From Kibdelosporangium persicum (GTDB lineage: Bacteria > Actinomycetota > Actinomycetes > Mycobacteriales > Pseudonocardiaceae), in contig NZ_JAAATY010000038.1 of NCBI RefSeq assembly GCF_013280595.1, positions 1-64,000 on the forward strand: 64,000 bases of DNA. The letters are read 5' to 3'. Below the pieces are notes generated by a model, which did not search any database, was not told the origin of the DNA, and saw only the letters and a program-made list of their open reading frames with translations. Positions 60,530 to 64,000 of the stretch are shown in pieces (the first letter of the stretch is position 1; every line of letters begins with the position of its first letter). Both the position numbers and the translations under genes were made by a program.

Positions 60530-60562
60530 TGCGAAAAAAGAGAAACCGAAAGGAGGGACATC

Positions 60563-60691
60563 ATGGAGCAGTCCATCGTGTCCACTGTGGAAGAGATGAT
60601 CGCCGGCCTGGAGACCGCCTACACCGGCGAGCAGGCCCTGGAGATGGGCGCGCAGTCGGCCTGCACGTTCGGCTGTGGCCAGGAAGTCTGA
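60563..60691 (+). CDS. lanA: Class I lanthipeptide precursor peptide (42 aa)
   Basis: A 42-codon gene with the strongest Shine-Dalgarno in the region (AAAGGAGGGACATC before the ATG). Residues 1-31 form a Glu-rich, helical leader without Cys; residues 32-42 are SACTFGCGQEV, giving dehydratable S32 and T35 and nucleophilic C34 and C38. T35-C38 would make a 4-residue MeLan ring; S32-C34 would be an unusually tight ring, so C34 may react otherwise or stay free. It sits between the split LanB genes and the cyclase gene and is followed at once by a 17-bp stem-loop, the classic way to make excess precursor mRNA. No FNLD-type leader box is present. No export or protease gene is adjacent. Confidence 0.8.
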   Translation: MEQSIVSTVEEMIAGLETAYTGEQALEMGAQSACTFGCGQEV

Positions 60692-60706
60692 CGGCAGTGA
60701 CGTGCT

Positions 60707-60747
60707 GAAGGCGTGTGCCGTCCAGTTATGGGACGGCACGCGCCTTC
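60707..60747 (+). terminator. Stem-loop between precursor and cyclase genes
   Basis: 17-bp stem (60707-60723 with 60731-60747) containing one G-U pair, 7-nt loop. It lies 15 bp after the precursor stop and 21 bp before the lanC start: likely a partial terminator or mRNA-stabilising structure setting the precursor-to-enzyme ratio. Confidence 0.75.
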
Positions 60748-60768
60748 ATGTCTGCAAGGAAGGAAGCC

Positions 60769-61869
60769 ATGACCGCGGGCACGTGGTACGCGGGTTGCGC
60801 CAGGCGCGCCCTGGCTGCCCCCGGCCTGGCCGATGTGGACGGTGCCGGGGTAGGGGTGCTGGCCAGCCTGCTCGGACACCTCGACGACGCGGCCTTGGTC
60901 CGCTGGCTGAATGCCTTGCACGGCAACACGCGAGCCGTGGGCGTTTTCGATCTCGGCCGCGCCGGATTCGTCGCAGGCCTCACCGTCGCCGCACAAGCCG
61001 ACCGGAGACTGGTCAGGCTCGCCGCGAACACCCGCCAGGGGTTGTCCGGGTGGGCACGTGAATACCGTTGGGAGCCCGATCAACTCCAGTGGTCGGACTA
61101 CGACCTGATCGCAGGCCCCGCAGGCGTGTTGCTCGCGCTGACGGTCGGTGGGCGCGGCACCGCCGAGGAGACCGGCCCGCTCGCCCGGTACCTGGCCCGG
61201 CTCACCGCCGAGGTTGATCTCGCCGGGCTGCGCACCGGTGACAACAGCGCGATCGACCTCGGGGTCGGCCATGGTGTACCCGGCGTCGTTCTCGCTCTCG
61301 TCACGGCACAGCGGGTGCTCGGCCCGCGTCCGTGGCTGACAGCCGCACTGCGTAACTGCGTCGCCCTTCTGGTCGGCACCGCCGCCACTGATCCGCGTGG
61401 CATGCCGGTGTGGGGCACGTCGGACCGGACCGAATCCGCCAAGGCTTGGCAGACCCGGCAGGCATGGTGCTACGGCGCCCCGGGTGTGGCGTGGGCGCTG
61501 TGGGAGGCCGGGGACGCATTGGACGATCCCGGTGCGCGGGAGGTCGCCCTGGAAGCCGTGGTCGGCCTGGACCGCGCGTGGGACCCCGGCACGCAGCTGC
61601 GAGGAACCACCGCGGAGGACCTGATTGGTGTGTGCCACGGCGCTGCGGGCGTACTCGCGATAGCCGACGCGTTCGCCGTGCACACAGGCCATCCTTCTGC
61701 CGCGCGGTTGCGCACGGCGCTGACAGACTGGTTGGGCGAGCGTCGCGAAGCGGTGAACGAGCTCGCCGCGGCGAACCTGACTCTGCTTGGCGCGGCGGGC
61801 GTTTTCGCGGTGCTGCTGACGGCGGCGGGCGGCTGCCGGGCCTGGCTGCCGCTGCTGGGACTGCGGTGA
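60769..61869 (+). CDS. lanC: LanC-like cyclase
   Basis: 366 aa from the ATG at 60769 (GGAAGGA upstream; the frame is open further but lies in the stem-loop). Alpha-toroid LanC fold with Gly-rich repeats (IAGPAGVLLAL, GVGHGVPGVVLA) and the zinc ligands C234 (WCYG) and C289-H290 (VCHGAAG). It catalyses addition of Cys thiols to Dha/Dhb made by the split LanB, forming thioether rings. Slightly shorter than typical LanC proteins, but all metal ligands are present. It is the last gene of the class I set; no immunity, protease or ABC export gene follows. Confidence 0.88.
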   Translation: MTAGTWYAGCARRALAAPGLADVDGAGVGVLASLLGHLDDAALVRWLNALHGNTRAVGVFDLGRAGFVAGLTVAAQADRRLVRLAANTRQGLSGWAREYRWEPDQLQWSDYDLIAGPAGVLLALTVGGRGTAEETGPLARYLARLTAEVDLAGLRTGDNSAIDLGVGHGVPGVVLALVTAQRVLGPRPWLTAALRNCVALLVGTAATDPRGMPVWGTSDRTESAKAWQTRQAWCYGAPGVAWALWEAGDALDDPGAREVALEAVVGLDRAWDPGTQLRGTTAEDLIGVCHGAAGVLAIADAFAVHTGHPSAARLRTALTDWLGERREAVNELAAANLTLLGAAGVFAVLLTAAGGCRAWLPLLGLR

Positions 61870-62025
61870 GCCGCCCCGGCGCCATCGTGACGGCAGGACC
61901 GGCCTTCATGGAGCGAGCGACTCCTGGAAAGCAGGGGCATCGCTTCGGAGGCCTTGCCGGGATATTCGGTCAACTGGACGACATCGTTGCCGTCGCTCAC
62001 TTCCCCTGAGTGTCTACATTTGACG

Positions 62026-62044
62026 CTTTGCCAGTTTGGCAAAG
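62026..62044. promoter_or_regulatory. Palindromic operator CTTTGCCA-GTT-TGGCAAAG
   Basis: Perfect 8-bp arms with a 3-bp spacer, in an AT-richer patch, immediately upstream of a -35-like TTGACG. It is flanked by two copies of TTTGACG (62019-62025 and 62048-62054). Size and position fit a TetR/ArsR/MarR-type dimer site controlling the gene at 62086. Confidence 0.6.
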
Positions 62045-62048
62045 TAGT

Positions 62049-62079
62049 TTGACGATCGGCCGACCTGGGCGGTTAGTGT
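62049..62079 (+). promoter_or_regulatory. Probable sigma-70-type promoter for a leaderless mRNA
   Basis: -35 TTGACG (62049-62054), 19-bp spacer, -10 TAGTGT (62074-62079). Transcription would start at or next to the ATG at 62086, and no Shine-Dalgarno precedes that ATG, so the mRNA is probably leaderless, as is common in actinobacteria. Confidence 0.55.
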
Positions 62080-62085
62080 CGGATC

Positions 62086-63252
62086 ATGGTCGAAAAACGT
62101 GTGGAAGTGGACTATGAGGCGTGGCGGCGTGGCCGCTGGGAGGAGATCGCCGGACCTCTCGGGAAGGCCGGCGTGGTCCAGCTCGCGACGATCACCGGGT
62201 CGGCTCAGACGGTCGAGGGCGTGCCCGGACAGTGGGACGCGAGCGGCTCGGACGGGGTGAAGTTCACCGCGGCCGGCGCGGACGGGGTGTCGCTGGACGG
62301 CCGTCCGGTGAACGGCACGGTCACGTTGACCGGGGGCAGCAGTCTGCGGTTGTCGGGTGAGCGCACTGTGGCTGTCTCCGGCGGAGACGGAATCTACAGG
62401 CTGATTGTCTGGGACCCCACTGTCGCCTCGCTGACGCGGTTGCGGGAGATCGCGGTGTTCCCGGTAAATCCGGCCTATACGGTCGATGCGGAGTACCGGA
62501 GGACGCCGGGACGGGAAGTGGAGATCGAGCGGCTGACCGATCCGCCCACCAAGCACATTCTCCCGGCACCCGCCGATCTGGTGTTCGACCTGGCGGGGCA
62601 GCGGCGCTCGCTGACGGTGATCGAAACGTTCCCCGGCAACCTGCTGGTCGTGTTCACCGATTCCACCAGTGGTGCCGAGACACCGGACATCGGCAGATGG
62701 GTGGTGCTACCGCCAGTGGAGGGCGACACCGTCCGGGTCGATTTCAACCAGGCCGTGCTTCCCCTGCACGTCTTCTCCCGCGCTTTTCCGTGCCCGCTGG
62801 CGCCGGAGGGCAACCACTTGCCCGTGCCCGTACCGGTGGGTGAGTGCGCACCTGTTTATGGCGAACCGAAAGGAACACGTGAGGCTATGAGCACCGATAT
62901 CAAAGACACCGCTGTCCGCTACCTGCGACGGCTGGAAGCGGGTGACTACGCCGGGATGCGTGCGCTGTGCACGGACACCGCGACCGTCTGGCACAACGAC
63001 GGCAAGGGGCAGCAGACTATCGACGAGAACCTCGCGATGCTCAAGGATGGTCCTGCGGCCGAAGCGTCGCTGCGTTACGACATCACCCGCCAGTTCACCG
63101 AAGCGGACGAGGTGCTCCAGCAGCACGTCCTGCGCATCACCAACGCCGACGGGCCGGTCGGTGAAGTGCAGGCGGCGATGTACTTCCGCTTCAAGAACGG
63201 ACTCATTGACCGGATCGAGGAGTACGCCAACTTCATCCCGGCCGCTGGCTGA
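62086..63252 (+). CDS. DUF1684 domain fused to a SnoaL/NTF2-like domain
   Basis: 388 aa. Residues 1 to about 260 match the DUF1684 type: a beta-rich middle, RRSLTVIETFPGNLLVVFTD and the ending LPPVEGDTVRVDFNQA. Residues about 268-388 are a SnoaL-like NTF2 fold (VRYLRRLEAGDYAGMRALC, then a C-terminal DRIEEYANF). The frame is continuous, but the second domain begins at an internal ATG (62887) with AAAGGA upstream, so it could also be translated alone; the gene looks like a fusion of two neighbours. Function is unknown; SnoaL-like folds bind small hydrophobic ligands or act as cyclases/isomerases. It starts at a predicted leaderless promoter and is followed 7 bp later by a flavoprotein gene. Confidence 0.75.
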   Translation: MVEKRVEVDYEAWRRGRWEEIAGPLGKAGVVQLATITGSAQTVEGVPGQWDASGSDGVKFTAAGADGVSLDGRPVNGTVTLTGGSSLRLSGERTVAVSGGDGIYRLIVWDPTVASLTRLREIAVFPVNPAYTVDAEYRRTPGREVEIERLTDPPTKHILPAPADLVFDLAGQRRSLTVIETFPGNLLVVFTDSTSGAETPDIGRWVVLPPVEGDTVRVDFNQAVLPLHVFSRAFPCPLAPEGNHLPVPVPVGECAPVYGEPKGTREAMSTDIKDTAVRYLRRLEAGDYAGMRALCTDTATVWHNDGKGQQTIDENLAMLKDGPAAEASLRYDITRQFTEADEVLQQHVLRITNADGPVGEVQAAMYFRFKNGLIDRIEEYANFIPAAG

Positions 63253-63259
63253 CGCCGAG

Positions 63260-64000
63260 ATGAAGGTGGTGATCGTGGGTGGCGTGGCTGGTGGGATGTC
63301 AGCGGCCACGCGCCTGCGCAGACTTGACGAGCAGGCCGAGATCGTCGTGTTCGAGAAAGGTGAGTACGTTTCGTTCGCCAACTGCGGGCTGCCCTACTAC
63401 ATCGGCGGGGTGATCGGTGAACGGTCGGCGCTGCTGCCGCAGAGTCCGGACGGGCTGAGGGAGCGGTTCGCGCTCGACGTGCGAGTGGGCCACGAGGTCC
63501 TGGCGATCGACCGAACAGCCCGCACGGTCACGGTGCGGGATCATCGGTCCGGTGTGGACTACGCACAGCACTGGGATCACCTCGTCCTCAGCATGGGCGC
63601 GGAAGCGGTGGTGCCGCCCGTGCCTGGCGTGGAACGTGCGCATGTACTGCGGGACGTCGTCGACGCCGACGCCATCGTCCGGGCAGCCGGGCATGCCCGT
63701 ACCGCTGTGGTGATCGGCGCCGGGTTCATCGGGCTGGAGATGGCCGAGAACCTCCACGCCAGGGGCCTGTCGGTTGCGCTGGTCGAGCAGGCAGGACAGG
63801 TGCTTTCCCCGCTGGATCCGGAGATGGCGCAGCCGGTGGCGGCACACCTGCGTGCTCACGGTGTCGCGGTGCACCTGGGCACGCGGGTGGCCCAGGTCGG
63901 TCCGGACACCGTAGTGCTCGGTGACGGCGCCGCCCTGCCCGCCGACCTGGTCGTCCTGGCCGCCGGGGTACGGCCGCGAAGCGGCCTGGCCAGGGCCGCC
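63260..64000 (+). CDS. CoA-disulfide reductase-like FAD/NAD(P) oxidoreductase, 3'-truncated
   Basis: 247 residues are visible before the window ends. The FAD Rossmann motif is VIVGGVAGGMSAATRLRR, and the redox-active Cys is in FANCGLPYY, the signature of the CoA-disulfide reductase / NADH oxidase group (single active-site Cys with CoA). A second dinucleotide motif, VVIGAGFIGLEMAEN, is the NAD(P)H site. These enzymes reduce CoA disulfide or persulfide, sometimes with a rhodanese domain at the C-terminus, which cannot be seen here. It begins 7 bp after the DUF1684-SnoaL gene and is probably co-transcribed with it. Its link to the lanthipeptide genes is doubtful. Confidence 0.85.
   Translation, partial: MKVVIVGGVAGGMSAATRLRRLDEQAEIVVFEKGEYVSFANCGLPYYIGGVIGERSALLPQSPDGLRERFALDVRVGHEVLAIDRTARTVTVRDHRSGVDYAQHWDHLVLSMGAEAVVPPVPGVERAHVLRDVVDADAIVRAAGHARTAVVIGAGFIGLEMAENLHARGLSVALVEQAGQVLSPLDPEMAQPVAAHLRAHGVAVHLGTRVAQVGPDTVVLGDGAALPADLVVLAAGVRPRSGLARAA

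Noticed and set aside
12-64000. CRISPR arrays, tRNA/rRNA genes, transposases, att sites
   Set aside because: No regularly spaced repeats, cloverleaf-like genes, transposase motifs or flanking direct repeats typical of integration were noticed.

Overview
The window is high-GC actinomycete DNA, with C/G-biased third codon positions, rare TTA codons, LuxR and LAL regulators and tightly overlapping operons. A member of the Pseudonocardiaceae or a related family fits, but the sequence alone cannot name the genus. Almost everything is secondary metabolism: a hybrid NRPS/PKS locus (about 2.2-49.1 kb) lies between lanthipeptide-type (RiPP) genes on both sides.

Left edge (1-2172): the 3' part of a lantibiotic dehydratase gene. 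Its first ~480 bases are nearly free of C at third codon positions, and the composition switches abruptly at that point. A convergent terminator separates it from a SyrP-like TauD dioxygenase on the minus strand.

NRPS/PKS core (3360-36275, plus strand): sbnA and sbnB supply L-2,3-diaminopropionate and lead into two NRPSs, C-A-T-C-A-T then C-A(Ser)-T-C-A-T-TE. After a terminator come an MFS exporter, a free-standing A-T didomain, an AT-less KS-KR-ACP PKS, a class V PLP enzyme, a type II thioesterase and a discrete acyltransferase. Next are the four genes for hydroxymalonyl-ACP (FkbK-, FkbJ-, FkbI- and FkbH-like, with no O-methyltransferase), three methionine-salvage homologues (mtnA, mtnB, mtnD) and an IlvD/Edd dehydratase. 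Convergent to these (36357-44795, minus) are an EctB-like diaminobutyrate aminotransferase and a third NRPS. That NRPS has the same domain order and almost the same length as the second (2381 versus 2382 aa), and both end in a thioesterase whose nucleophile is Cys. A KAS III-like enzyme (plus) and a one-module C-A(Gly)-T NRPS (minus) complete the locus.

Right side (49.2-61.9 kb): two small LuxR regulators face a class II lanthipeptide synthetase (LanM) with a candidate precursor gene. A 970-aa LAL regulator follows, then a class I set: a split LanB with the elimination protein encoded first, a 42-aa precursor ending in a Ser/Cys/Thr/Cys core, a stem-loop, and a LanC-like cyclase. The window ends with a DUF1684-SnoaL fusion behind a probable leaderless promoter with a palindromic operator, and a truncated CoA-disulfide-reductase-like flavoprotein.

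Working model (inference): the A-T didomain, the hydroxymalonyl cassette and the KS-KR-ACP module would build a 4-amino-2,3-dihydroxy acid. The IlvD-like and PLP enzymes could convert it to a 2,4-diamino acid. The NRPSs would combine this kind of residue with Dap, Dab, Ser (possibly dehydrated), Gly and others, and release through unusual Cys thioesterases. TTA codons in six genes suggest bldA-type developmental control. Substrate codes were aligned by eye and need computation.
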